Program-made: the position numbers and the translations under genes
Shown here: positions 29,059-40,299 of the stretch, piece by piece
Layout of the letters: every line of letters starts with the position of its first letter
Position numbering within the stretch: the first letter of the stretch is position 1
Notes under the pieces: model-generated
The model's input: only the letters and a program-made list of their open reading frames with translations
What the model was told of the DNA's origin: nothing
The model's database searches: none
NCBI RefSeq assembly: GCF_022458985.1
Contig: NC_061789.1
Span: 11,996,175 to 12,060,174 of the forward strand
Reading direction: 5' to 3'
DNA: 64,000 nt
Origin: Mugil cephalus
Taxonomy: Eukaryota > Chordata > Actinopteri > Mugiliformes > Mugilidae

Positions 29059-30292
29059 ATGTCTATAACTTACCGCCAGTGCACCATCGATCTTGCGAAT
29101 CAGAGCAACTTCATCCTGCATGACCCCAGGTAAACTCTCTCTCTTATTTTGAACAATGTGTCCGTGTTTGAGGAAGTTTGGATTTAAAAAGTATGCAAGG
29201 ACAGATCGGCAAAAAGAACTCCACACCACACAGTAAAAGGAGGTGGTCACAGCATCCTGTTTTGAGGCTGCTTTTGTTTTATGTTCCCGGGTTTTTACAC
29301 TTATCAGCCACGACATTATGGCCGGTTAAGTGAATAACATCGAGCATCTTATGACAACACATTGTGGTGCCGGGAAACTTTTGGACCTGGCATTCATATG
29401 GATGTTACTTAGACATGTACCACCCACCCGGCAGGATACAGCCTGACACAGGCACACACACGAAGCAGTAATATGTAGTGCATGCTCCTCCTCCAGGGTT
29501 CATATAATGATGTGTATTGTCTAAAGGGGTTAGGTTAAAGGTTATTGACCAGCCGTTGGTTTATAAACTACCAGCAGTAAGGGGTCAAAGTCTCTTTGCC
29601 TACCCACCAGAGGCTCCCTCAGATTCGGCCAGGATTTTTAATAAAACATAGAAGGAATCGTGAGAAGTTTTTCTCCTAAGAAGCTGAAAACAAAGAGCAC
29701 ACATCCTGTTTCTTTTTTTTTTTTTTTTTACTTTCTATTTAACAAGAATGCGACTCCTTCTGTTCACACTTTCTGCTGTGAAGTCATTGAGATTTTGTTG
29801 TTTTTGTCTCCGGCCAGCGCCTTTCTCATCAGTGGAATGTGTGACACTCCTCTGCCGCTGTGGATGGGCCACTCCGATACCGGCAGCGCCCTCTTCTCCA
29901 AGACCCCCCACACGGCCTGCGGAGTCGTTGCCGTCTTCACCTACAAGCTGCACAACAAATCTGCGAAGCAGGACGAGCGGAAGATGGCCGTCATGTTCTC
30001 CGTTCCCTACGACTTCAACTTTTACTCTAACTGGTACGCCGTGGGCGTGTTTGACAAGGAAACGCAGTGTGACCACGCGCTCTATGAGAAGATGTATTAC
30101 GGCAAGCAGCAAGGGTTCATCAGGGGGAAAGCCAGTGGCCCCAGTCTCACTTACAGAGATGATGATGACATCACCATTGCAGCCAACATGACAGACACTT
30201 ACCAGCCCGTCCTGACTGTAGACGTAAGCATCAGCAGCAGGAATAGAGTCACGTCACAGAAGAAGCGTGGTCACTATTGTCGATGTTGTTGA
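29059..30292 (+). CDS. Actinoporin-like pore-forming-family protein
   Basis: Two coding exons, 29059-29129 (ATG 29059) and 29818-30292 (stop 30290-30292), spliced in frame: 181 aa, the size of the family. The second exon has the hallmark central region of fish actinoporin-like proteins: a PHTACG box, an AVMFSVPYDFN strand and the NWYAVGVFD segment with a Tyr/Trp-rich membrane-contact surface. A GTAAGC at 30224 could be a donor, so the last 20 or so residues are uncertain. A non-coding first exon may end at 28948 (donor GTGAGT). AATAAA at 30372 and 30407 give the likely 3' end. The family is related to sea-anemone cytolysins, but the function of vertebrate members is not settled. There is no signal peptide at this start. 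Confidence 0.85.
29290..29480 (+). mobile_element. Tc1-family remnant in the actinoporin-like intron
   Basis: Shares a TCAGCCAC.ACATTA end motif and the GACCTGGCATTC...TGGATGTTAC...TACCACCCACC block with the sequence at 33780-33945. Both look like internally deleted Tc1-type elements with a scrap of transposase. Confidence 0.5.
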
Positions 30293-30456
30293 TTAGCAAA
30301 AGAGAAGCCTTCACATTGGTCTCCTATCAGTTCAGGGTGTTGTCTCCACTTTATACTGATCATGAAGCACTAATAAATGTGACACTAACTTTGTAATCCA
30401 TATTATAATAAACACATTTATTTGCCTGTAACTCGACTGTCTCTGTAGTTCTATAG

Positions 30457-31088
30457 TGTTATGACCCAGGGTCATTGTGTAATATTTGTTTTTGGATGTA
30501 TGACTTGTCTGTGCTGTTTTTTTTGTTTTTTTCCCTTTTCCATGTGCTGTTCCTCCCTGCCTGAGGGTGGTGCCACCTCTGTTGGTCTCCAGGTGCTGGC
30601 TGGCAATTGGTGAATGGGCGGGAGGAAACCCTATAAAATGGCTGTCGTTTTGGAGTTCTTCTTCTCCTCTTGACCCTCCTCCCAACTGAACCAGGCATTT
30701 GTGTGTGATTTGGCAATTTGTATTTGTTAGCAGACCAGGTAGTGGTAAGGGTGAGTGTCTCTTTTTGTTGGGACCTTTTTGGCATAAGGGTGAGTGGCTC
30801 TTTTTGTTGGGACCTTTTTCTCCTGTTTATTTTTATAGGGAGTCAGGTTAGAAACCTGTATTTTGATTTCCTTTATTTTTGATTAGGTAAGTCAGCTTGG
30901 GGGCACAGTGTTTTTTTTGTTTGTTGTTTTGGGCCATGCTCACCCTGAAGCCTATCACTACCATTGTTGATTAAATAAATAATTATTTGTTGGTCTGCAG
31001 CTCTGTTGTATGGTCTTCCTTGGGAGTGGGAGAGAGAGGGGGGCGTCCTTTCCATGTTACATTCGGTTCCCCTAGGTCGGACGTAACA
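30457..31088 (+). repeat. 5' long terminal repeat
   Basis: 632-bp LTR beginning TGTTATGACC and ending GACGTAACA. It contains a TATA-like CCTATAAAATG near 30630-30640, an internal near-duplicate of a GGGTGAGTG.CTCTTTTTGTTGGGACC block, and an AATAAA-bearing region near 30973. Confidence 0.95.
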
Positions 31089-31155
31089 TGAAAAGGACGC
31101 AACAGATCCAAAATGTGATAAGTCTGGGTCCTACCTGATAGCTGATGGAGTTCTG

Positions 31156-33000
31156 ATGCGCCGCTGGTCCCCTCATCCTGGTCCAGCATATGAGTCTGTG
31201 ACTCAGGTTGTAGTGCCACAGCAGTTTCGTTCCCAGGTGCTAGGTTTGGCTCATGACCATAGCATGTCCGGTCATTTAGGTATCAGAAAAACCTACAACC
31301 GTATCCTCCGTATATTTTTTTGGCCAGGGCTTAAGTCAGATGTTGCGAAGTTTTGCCGTTCATGCCACACATGTCAGGTCTCAGGAAAACCCAATCAAGT
31401 AATCCCTGTAGCTCCATTAAAGCCAATCCCTAGTGTTGGAGAGCCATTCGAACATGTCATCGTGGACTGCGTGGGTCCTCTGCCAAGAACAAAGTCTGGA
31501 AATCAGTACATCCTCACTGTGATGTGTGCTGCGACCCGTTACCCTGAGGGTGTCCCGTTGCGCTCCTTAAAAGCACGCGCCATTGTAAAAGCGCTCGTCA
31601 AGTTTTTTTCCACATTCGGCCTTCCAAGGCGCATCCAAAGTGACCAGGGATCGAATTTCATGTCAAAAATTTTCGCCCAGGTCATGTCAGAGCTAAACGT
31701 GAAACACCACACTTCCAGCGCCTATCATCCTGAAAGTCAGGGTGCGTTAGAGCGCTTTCATCAAACTCTGAAAGCTATGCTCCGCAAATATTGTACCGAG
31801 AACAATCGTGAGTGGGATGAGGGACTGCCCCTGTTGTTGTTCGCTGTGAGGGAAACGTTGCAGGAAGCGTTAGGTTTTAGCCCAGCCGATTTGGTGTTTG
31901 GCCACACCGTGCGCGGCCCTCTCCGTCTGTTGCGAGAGAAAGTTCTCTCAAACAAAACTAGTTCAAGTGAAAACATCCTTGACTACGTTAGTTCCTTTAG
32001 GGAGAGATTGCATCACGCTTGTGATTTGGCCCGTGATTCACTCTCCACTGCTCAGTCCAAAATGAAAACAAGTGCGTTTGTCACCCCCGACCATTTCTTA
32101 CAGTACACTGTTATGCCCTTTGGTCTGAGAAACGCCCCAGCCACTTTCCAGAGGCTCATGAGCACAGTTCTTTGCGGGGTGAGAAACTGTGAGGTTTATT
32201 TGGATGACATTGTGGCCTATTCATCCAACTGGACTGAACATGTGAAAACCCTTTCGGAGATTTTTGAACGTTTGTGTAAAGCTTCCTTAACTCTCAATCT
32301 GGCCAAATGTGAGTTTGGGAAGGCTGTTGTTACCTATTTAGGTAAGATAGTCGGACAAGGACGTGTCTGTCCCGTGACTGCCAAGGTGCAGGCCATCGTA
32401 GATTTTCCAGCCCCCCGAACGTGCCGTGAGCTCCAGCGTTTTCTGGGTATGGCTGGATATTACCGTGGGTTTTGTAAAAACTTCTCAGATGTAGTGGCTC
32501 CACTGACAAGTTTAGCAAGCCCCAAAGTTCCCTTCCAGTGGTCAGAGGAATGTCAGTTTTCTTTTGAGGCCGCTAAAGCTCTCCTCTGTAGTGCGCCTGT
32601 ACTTGCCGCCCCAGATTTCGGGCATCCCTTCAAACTGGAGGTGGATGCCAGTGCACTTGGCGTCGGTGCAGTGCTTTTCCAGGAAGATGGGCGTGGCATT
32701 GACCATCCCATATCCTACTTTTCCAAAAAGCTCAAAAAGCACCAACTGCACTACAGCACGATCGAAAAAGAGGCTTTAGCCTTACTGTTAGCGTTGCAAC
32801 ACTTTGAAGTGTATCTTGGGTCTAATGCTGAGCCAACCGTTGTTTTCTCTGACCACAATCCGCTCGTGTTCCTCAATAGGATGCAGAATAACAATCAGCG
32901 CCTCATGCGCTGGTCCTTGTTGCTCCAGGACTTTAATGTAAACATTCGGTATAAAAAGGGGTTAGACAATGTCATGGCCGATGCGCTGTCCAGGACTTAG
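31156..33000 (+). CDS. Retrotransposon polyprotein remnant: integrase, then partial RT and RNase H
   Basis: A 614-codon frame, open also upstream to about 31090. Domains in order: HHCC zinc finger (about residues 34-75) and integrase core with D...D...E (IVDCVGPL, SDQGSNF, HPESQGALERF). At about residue 306 (near 32074) it passes directly into RT at AFVTPD, with LRNAPATFQR and the YLDDIV active site, then an RNase H domain (LEVDASALG, STIEKEAL, FSDHNPL, ADALSR) and a stop just before the polypurine tract. The RT N-terminal half with the first catalytic Asp and the integrase C-terminal domain are missing, so RT should be inactive. Integrase before RT is the order of Gmr1-like gypsy elements rather than ordinary gypsy. 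Confidence 0.88.
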   Translation: MRRWSPHPGPAYESVTQVVVPQQFRSQVLGLAHDHSMSGHLGIRKTYNRILRIFFWPGLKSDVAKFCRSCHTCQVSGKPNQVIPVAPLKPIPSVGEPFEHVIVDCVGPLPRTKSGNQYILTVMCAATRYPEGVPLRSLKARAIVKALVKFFSTFGLPRRIQSDQGSNFMSKIFAQVMSELNVKHHTSSAYHPESQGALERFHQTLKAMLRKYCTENNREWDEGLPLLLFAVRETLQEALGFSPADLVFGHTVRGPLRLLREKVLSNKTSSSENILDYVSSFRERLHHACDLARDSLSTAQSKMKTSAFVTPDHFLQYTVMPFGLRNAPATFQRLMSTVLCGVRNCEVYLDDIVAYSSNWTEHVKTLSEIFERLCKASLTLNLAKCEFGKAVVTYLGKIVGQGRVCPVTAKVQAIVDFPAPRTCRELQRFLGMAGYYRGFCKNFSDVVAPLTSLASPKVPFQWSEECQFSFEAAKALLCSAPVLAAPDFGHPFKLEVDASALGVGAVLFQEDGRGIDHPISYFSKKLKKHQLHYSTIEKEALALLLALQHFEVYLGSNAEPTVVFSDHNPLVFLNRMQNNNQRLMRWSLLLQDFNVNIRYKKGLDNVMADALSRT

Positions 33001-33052
33001 TGCATCAAACATGTCCTGTGGGGAGGAAATGTTTGTTCTTAGATGGGGGGGG

Positions 33053-33684
33053 TGTTATGACCCAGGGTCATTGTGTAATATTTGTTTTTGGATGTATGAC
33101 TTGTCTGTGCTGTTTTTTTTGTTTTTTTCCCTTTTCCATGTGCTGTTCCTCCCTGCCTGAGGGTGGTGCCACCTCTGTTGGTCTCCAGGTGCTGGCTGGC
33201 AATTGGTGAATGGGCGGGAGGAAACCCTATAAAATGGCTGTCGTTTTGGAGTTCTTCTTCTCCTCTTGACCCTCCTCCCAACTGAACCAGGCATTTGTGT
33301 GTGATTTGGCAATTTGTATTTGTTAGCAGACCAGGTAGTGGTAAGGGTGAGTGTCTCTTTTTGTTGGGACCTTTTTGGCATAAGGGTGAGTGGCTCTTTT
33401 TGTTGGGACCTTTTTCTCCTGTTTATTTTTATAGGGAGTCAGGTTAGAAACCTGTATTTTGATTTCCTTTATTTTTGATTAGGTAAGTCAGCTTGGGGGC
33501 ACAGTGTTTTTTTTGTTTGTTGTTTTGGGCCATGCTCACCCTGAAGCCTATCACTACCATTGTTGATTAAATAAATAATTATTTGTTGGTCTGCAGCTCT
33601 GTTGTATGGTCTTCCTTGGGAGTGGGAGAGAGAGGGGGGCGTCCTTTCCATGTTACATTCGGTTCCCCTAGGTCGGACGTAACA
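33053..33684 (+). repeat. 3' long terminal repeat
   Basis: Same 632-bp length as the 5' LTR, with no difference that I could find by eye over the portions compared. Followed by the ATAG target duplication. Confidence 0.95.
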
Positions 33685-33779
33685 ATAGATCATTGTTATT
33701 ATTAATCAGCTTTCTGCACAAATAAACCTCCTCGTGCTGTTTCCGGTTTCAATCAGTGTTTAATTGCAAGTCAACAACT

Positions 33780-33945
33780 GTTTATACACCAATCAGCCAC
33801 AACATTAAAACCCCTGACAGCAAAAGTACATAGCACTGGCCGTCTTGTGCCAATTCGATGTTCTGCCAGGAGACTTGTGGACCTGGCATTCGTTTCGTGT
33901 GGATGTTACGTAGATATCTACCACCCACCTAGATCGGATCAAGCC
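33780..33945. mobile_element. Tc1-family remnant downstream of the NLR gene
   Basis: Same family as 29290-29480: end motif CAATCAGCCACAACATTAAAACC and the GACCTGGCATTC/GGATGTTAC block. Confidence 0.5.
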
Positions 33946-33947
33946 TC

Positions 33948-36900
33948 CTATAGCTTACACAGTTTTATGAATTGCTTAACATCATCCCCTACCGAAAAAT
34001 GATCAAAGGCAAAACCAGCGTAAAGAGGTTCGGTGAATGTGGCATTAAAGGTGTGGATGTGGGTCAGTGTGTCGGAGGAGACGCTGTAGAAAGACAGAGT
34101 TCCAGCGGGACAGTCCACGTACACTGCTACTCTGTCAGAAGAACAGGAGCGGTTTAGGTTTATTTTCGTTTTTTTCTTGTTATGGAAAGCAGTGAAGTGG
34201 TTGTTGAAGCAGCACAGACTCCAGGACTGGTCGTTTGAGCCAAACCCGCAGTGGGAACTGCGTCCTTTCCTCCTGATTCCCTTGTAACTCACTGATAGTT
34301 CAACGCTTCCACTCCTCTCCACCTCCCAGTAACAGCGACCCGTCAGAACGTTTCTGCACAGCACCTGAGGCCAGCAGTCAAACCTGTCGGGATGATCAGG
34401 ATACCAGCGATACATCGCCCAAGACACCGTCTTGTTGTTCTGCGACAGTCTCAGGTTATAATTTGCCGTGTCTGGGTCCAGCTCGAGTTCGCAGGCAACT
34501 GATGGAGAGAAGAAGAAAAACAATGCTTCATTCACTTCACATTAGGGGTCTTCAATGTTTTTCAGGTCGAGGACCCCCCAAACTGATGGACAAATTATGT
34601 GGGAACGTCCTACCTACTATACTCTGTATTAAACTCAGCCTGGTGCTATCTATAAATATACATTATTACTATTATGTTGCATTCAATATTAAGCTATTCA
34701 AATAATACACAGGTTCAAATATTTCCTTACTTCAAACATGTGCACCATAAACATACCTAACATAAACATACCTAACTGGTGTATCGACAGATAAACCCTG
34801 AAAATGAGAAACTCTGTATAGAAATGGCTGTAATGAATCCATCTTTCCTCCAGTCGGGATGTGAACACCCTGAAATTAAAGCTGAAAGACTAAACTTTAA
34901 GATCATACACATTGATCAATCAAAGTGGTAACAATCACTCACACTTCCTCAAGCCAGGTTTCAGCCTGTGCTCTCCTCCATAGTCCAACCTGTGGGACAA
35001 ACGCTCAGTATTGAAGTGGTCGATAAACTTTTTCAACAGTTACTATTGGCTATAGTTACAACTCCTGATGTGTGCACTTTTTCCTTGAAGAAGAATACCA
35101 CGGTGTGTGAAACATGGTCCGTATGATGGCTGGAGGGTTTCGCATGCACATCTGGTCTGTCTGTCCATACCTGAGAGTGTCCAGTCTCCAGTGCGGACTC
35201 TCCAGTCCGCGAGACAGCAGCTTCACTCCCTCGTCTCCTGGATGGTTGTAGCTCAGGTCCAGCTCACTCAGATGGGAAGGGTTGGCACTCAGAGCTGAGG
35301 CCAGAAAAGCACAGCCTTCCTCTGTGACCATACAGCCTGAGAGCCTGCATCATCATAATGCATTCAGTTGATTGATGAAACAATAAGAGACAATGGCTTC
35401 CTAACATGTGTTCTTTATATACATCACGTGCAACACGATGTTCATTCATTTCTCAATTTCATCTGGCCAGTCCTTGTTTTCATTCTGTTTTCTTTTGCAG
35501 ACAAACATTTTTATTTAATTTATCTATTGGTGCTATGTGCACCAACATGCAGGTTAATGCGGAGAAGAATCCAACCTGAGAATTTCAAGTTTGCAGTGAG
35601 GACTCTCCAATCCAGTAGACAGCAGCTTCACTCCCTTGTCCTGCAGGTCGTTGTTGCTCAGGTCCAGCTCTCTCAGACTGGACGACTGGCATCTGAGAAC
35701 CGAGGACAGAGCTTCAAGGCTTCTCTCTGAGAGGTTACAGCCAGTGAACCTGAAGGAGAGCGCAGCCGGGTTTATACTTCATCCATAAGTTCTCATTCTC
35801 TCTGAGGCATGACATACTTAATGGAGACAGCACGGACCGTTATTGGTCATCTTCTGTTTGAACACAGCAGAAAACACACATCTAACCGTCTGTGCTGCAC
35901 CCTTTCATCTTGAAACACATCTCTATCGCAGTGAATTTAACAACGCGAAGCAACCTTGACTTGCATTCAATGCAGGACAGGAAGTGTGGTTTAATGAGGT
36001 TACTCATCCACAGTCTGCCTATGACCGGCAGGAGAACCAGCATGGAAGCCCTGGGCAACAAAATGTAAGTAAGTCATCAAAAACAAGGCCCATCTAAATG
36101 TTTAACAGTTATAATACTATCTCTGTGTTGTCTTTCCATCAAAGTGGCTTTTCTGATGTGGACATCAAGATGTCCTACAACCCCTTCAAAGAAATCAAAC
36201 ATCCCTGGATTAAGTTTAAATACAAGATATTCCAATCTGAAGCACAACATCCTGTGATGGATAAGATGCCAAACGTTAAGTTTGTGTACTCACAGAGCTT
36301 TGTTGGAGGCTTTGATCACTGGAAGTAGTCTCAAAAGCATCTCTTCTGAATCTGAATATTTCTTGAGGTCAAGAACATCCAAACCGTTTTCTGATGACAG
36401 TAAGACCAGAGCTGACCACTGAGCAGGAGACAGATTATCTGCAGACAGACTTCCTGTTCTCAGGGACTGTTGAATCTCCTCCACCAGAGAACGATCTTTC
36501 AGTTCATTCAGACAGTGGAACAGATTGATTTTTTTTGCAGAGGGATTCTCTCTGATCTTTTTCTTGATGTACTTGATGGTTTTCTCGCTGCTCTGGGAGC
36601 TACTTCCTGTCCTAATCAGCAGGCCTTGCAGACGGGTCTGATTGGTCTGCAGGGAAAGACCCATGAGGAAGCGGAGGAACAGGTCCAGGTGTCCGTTTGG
36701 ACTCTGTAAGGCCTTGTTCACAGCGATTTTGTGGACATTTTTTGTCGAAGCTTTACTGAAACATGTGAGCAGGCCCTGGACTGTCAGTCGTGGCACAGGC
36801 ATCACATTTCTGTTGTTGTTTATGAGTGATACGTTCACATGAACAGCAGCCAGGAACTCCTGAATGCTTAAGTGAACAAAGTAGAAAACCCTTCTCTGGT

Positions 36901-39900
36901 CTTCGCCCTTCCTTCGAACACAAACCTCTTTGAAAATCGTTGTGAACCATCCCGCGTACTTAGAGGCTGCTCTGATTGTAATACCGCTGTGTATCAGATC
37001 ATGCTCGTCAAACACTGTTTTGTTTTTTTGTAACTGGTAAAAGGCCAGTTTTGCCAGTGAGCAAATGTACTGAATGGAGTTTTCTGGGATATAGTTTTTC
37101 ATTGTCTGATTGATCTGAACCACCAGGAAGTGGGTGTACATCTCAGTTAGGGTCTTGGGCAGCTCTCCTCCCTTTTTGGTTTTCAACACATCCTCCAGAA
37201 CTGTAGCAGTAATCAAGCAAAAAAATGGGATCCCACACATGACATGGAGGCTTTGTGATGTCTCAATGTGGGAGATGGTTCTGCTGGACAACTCTTCATC
37301 TCTGAATCTTTTCCTGAAGTACTCCTCCTTCTGTGAGTCTGTGAACCCTCTGACTTCCGTCACCACGTCAACATACCTAGGAGGGATCTGATTGGCTGCT
37401 TCAGGTCGTGTGGTTATCCAGAGGTGAGCGGAGGGAAGCAGTATCCCCCTGATGAGGTTTGTCAGAAGCACTTCTACTCGCATTGACTTTGTCACATCAA
37501 TGGGTTCGTTTTTTTGCCACGTGAAGTCAAGCTGAAGGAGACTGTCATCAAGTCCGTCAAATACAAACAGAATTTTGAATTCACTGCTGTTTATGTTAGA
37601 GTGTTTTGAGTTCTGTGAAGTTCTGAAGATGTCATTAAGAATCTCCTCTGTAATACTAATGCCTGGGATACAGGTGTGAATTAGCTCTGCCAAACAAAAC
37701 TTGTCTCTTTTCCATAAATGCAGTTGTTTAACATCAAACGGGAAAACTAGATGAAAATCCTGATTGGCTCTTTTTTCTGCCCAGTCCAACAAAAACCTCT
37801 GCACCAAGAACGATTTGCCTATCCCTGTAGGCCTGCAGGTCAGTACTGTTCTTGCGGCTGTTCCTTTTCTGGAAAGGTGTTGGAAGACCTCGCAGAGCTT
37901 AACTGGTCTCTCTGATTCGGCTCCCGTTCCTACTTTCACTTTGGCCCTCCTGATCTCATGCTGTCTATTGGAGTGTATGCCCGACCGTTCAGTGATGAAC
38001 AGCTCCGGATTCATATCTCCCAAAAGTTCTTCATGCTGCTTTTCTGTCCACCTGTCTTGTGCACATCTGAGTATGTTCTGGAGGTCAGTCTGCAGTGTGA
38101 CCTGGTACAATGTGTTGGGTGGTGGAGAATGTTCTAGCGGCATCACCACATCTGCAAAAATAAAACAAACAAACAAACAAACAGATGATAAGCCTGAAGA
38201 GTCTAGAAATGACAATTAAGAGTGTCAGGAAACAAGCACTTGTTTCAATCAATGTTAGAATTCCTACAGGCCAAGTCTATATGTTTCACATGCGGCTAAG
38301 AATGATTAACAACTTATTAATGAAGTAGATCTTTTTTAGGTGAGAGGATTTCCTTTGAACACTTTACTTTCAGTCAGATTGCTGGTAGTTTGGAGGTCAG
38401 AAAGAAGAGCAGTCTCTGGTTGACCAGACGGGCCTGCCACATCCTCTGACACCTCTTCAACATCATTAATTACCACAGAGACACCACTGTCTGTTTTGTA
38501 GATGATTCAAACAAAAGTCTGTATCATTCACATGCGGCTAAGAATTGTTAACAACTTTTCTTAAAAACACTTTACCTTCAACAAGCCTGCTGGTAGTTGG
38601 GAGGTCAGAAAGAAGAGCAGCCTGTGGATGACCATACGGGCCTGCCTTGTCCTCTGACACGTCTTTAGCATCATTAATTTCTGCAGAGACACCACTATCT
38701 GTTTTGTAGATGATTCAAACAAAAGTCTGTATGATTCACATGCGGCTAAGAATTGTTAACAACTTTTCCTAAAAACACTTTACCTTCAACAAGCCTGCTG
38801 GTAGTTGGGAGGTCAGAAAGAAGAGCAGCCTGTGGATGACCAGACGGGCCTGCCTTGTCCCCTGACACGTCTTCAGCATCATTAATTTCCGCAGAGACAC
38901 CACTATCTGTTTTGTAGATGATTCAAACAAAAGTCTGTATCATTCACATGCGGCTAAGAATTGTTAACAACTTTTCCTAAAAACACTTTACCTTCAACAA
39001 GCCTGCTGGTAGTTGGGAGGTCAGAAAGAAGAGCAGCCTGTGGATGACCAGACGGGCCTGCCTTGTCCTCTGACATGTCTTCAGCATCATTAATTTCTGC
39101 AGAGACACCACTATCTGTTTTGTAGATGGTTTAAACAAAAGTCTGTATCAGTCACATGCAGCTAACAATTGTTAACAACTTATTAACGAAGCAGATCTTT
39201 TTAAGGTTAGAGGATTTCCTTAAAAACACTCTACTTTCAGTCAGCCTGCTGGTGGTTTGGAGGTCAGAAAGAAGAGCAGCCTGTGGTTGAACAGATAGAG
39301 CTGCCTTGTTCTCCGACTTGTCTCCGACATCACTCATTTCCACAGAGACACCAACATCTACAGGGTAAGCAAAAGTATGTACAGTTCGCATGCAACTAAG
39401 AATTGTTAAGAAGTTATTAACAAAGCAGATGTGTTTAAGGTTAGAAGATTTCCTTAAAAGCACTTTACCTTCAGTCAGACCACTGATAGTTTTGAGGCCA
39501 GAAATAATATAAGCCTGTGGTTGAACAGACCGATCTGCCACATCCTCTGATGTGTCTCCAACATCATTCATCTCCACAGAGGCACCAGTATCTACGATGT
39601 AGACGGTGTAAACAAAAGTCTGTATCATTCACATAAGGCTAAGAATTGTTAACAACTCTTAAACAACTCTCTACATAGGCTACACGTCGAAGAACAAACT
39701 GGTATTCCACTGTCATGTGCAGCCTGGAGTGCCCCAGGAATCGCTTTTACGTCCCTTTTCTAACTCATAATCTAACTCATGATAACTATGGTTTGATGAC
39801 TAATATTTTCTTTGCAAATGACACTCGAGTATCTTTTGCAGTCAGAGACCTCTTCACATACTGTGGTGATAAAATATTCTTTATACAATTGATTTGAGCA

Positions 39901-40294
39901 ATTTTCACGTATAATGTTGTGTTGTGTGTAATATTGTTTTGCAGCAGTTCTGTGTGAGCTCACCTGCATCGCATATTGTGTTATTAATTTGTAAAACTGA
40001 TGGGCCTGCATCATGAGACAGCTTGGGGCCTGTGTCTTTGTTTGACAAAATCTCCACCAGGTCATTCCTTCTCATCCTCTTGAACACCCTCGTGGCCACC
40101 TCCAGCCACTGATGGCTATAGGTTTGCACCATCAGGTCCACGGTGTCTGGACGGTCTGCGTTCTCCAGCCGGTACTTTGGGATGGGGGAGAGGTGTCTAA
40201 GGAAGTCAGTCTGCTTGAGGTACCACTTAAACTCTTTCAGCTCTTTGTCCCCTAAAGAGTGCAAAGTTTCCAGCAACTCTATCACTGTCGCCAT
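33948..40294 (-). CDS. NLR protein: PYD, tandem repeats, FISNA-NACHT, LRR, B30.2 (NLRC3-like)
   Basis: Twelve coding exons read leftward: 40294-39964 (pyrin domain, start [11 protein letters not shown]), six 123-nt exons 39591-39469, 39357-39235, 39114-38992, 38906-38784, 38698-38576, 38490-38368, then 38151-36294 (FISNA-NACHT), 35749-35576 and 35344-35171 (174-nt LRR exons), 34989-34943 (linker [14 protein letters not shown]) and 34498-33948 (PRY-SPRY, stop 33950-33948). Sum 3873 nt, 1290 aa. This is the fish NLR-C layout: PYD for ASC-type signalling, NACHT ATPase for assembly, LRR and B30.2 for recognition. The P-loop reads RPTGIGKS, lacking the usual first Gly. The Walker B region is FVFDGLDD. 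Only two LRR exons are present, few for the family. It is probably one of many copies in the genome. The 5'UTR exon was not placed. Confidence 0.9.
38368..39591 (-). repeat. Six tandem 123-nt repeat exons of the NLR gene
   Basis: Each exon encodes 41 residues on the pattern D.G.S.E.ND...[19 protein letters not shown] and begins and ends in phase 1, so exon number can change without breaking frame. The period is 208 bp for the four units nearest the NACHT exon and 234-243 bp for the others. The three middle units are almost identical, including their introns, indicating recent duplication. Confidence 0.92.
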
Positions 40295-40299
40295 TGTTC

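Larger units (their letters stand above)
30457..33684 (+). mobile_element. Young Ty3/gypsy-type LTR retrotransposon, internally deleted
   Basis: 5' LTR 30457-31088 and 3' LTR 33053-33684 are each 632 bp, start TG and end CA, and look identical by eye. A 4-bp target duplication ATAG flanks the element (30453-30456, 33685-33688). A purine tract AGATGGGGGGGG (33041-33052) precedes the 3' LTR. The interior is only about 2.0 kb: one ORF with integrase followed by partial reverse transcriptase and RNase H. I see no gag, protease or clear primer-binding site after the 5' LTR. It lies just downstream of the actinoporin-like poly(A) signals and upstream of the NLR 3' end. The intact LTRs with defective coding suggest mobilisation in trans. 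Confidence 0.95.

Noticed and set aside
38340-39620. CRISPR-like array (regular 208-bp spacing)
   Set aside because: Units are protein-coding exons with GT-AG borders in a eukaryotic NLR gene; repeats are far too long and there are no spacers or cas genes.
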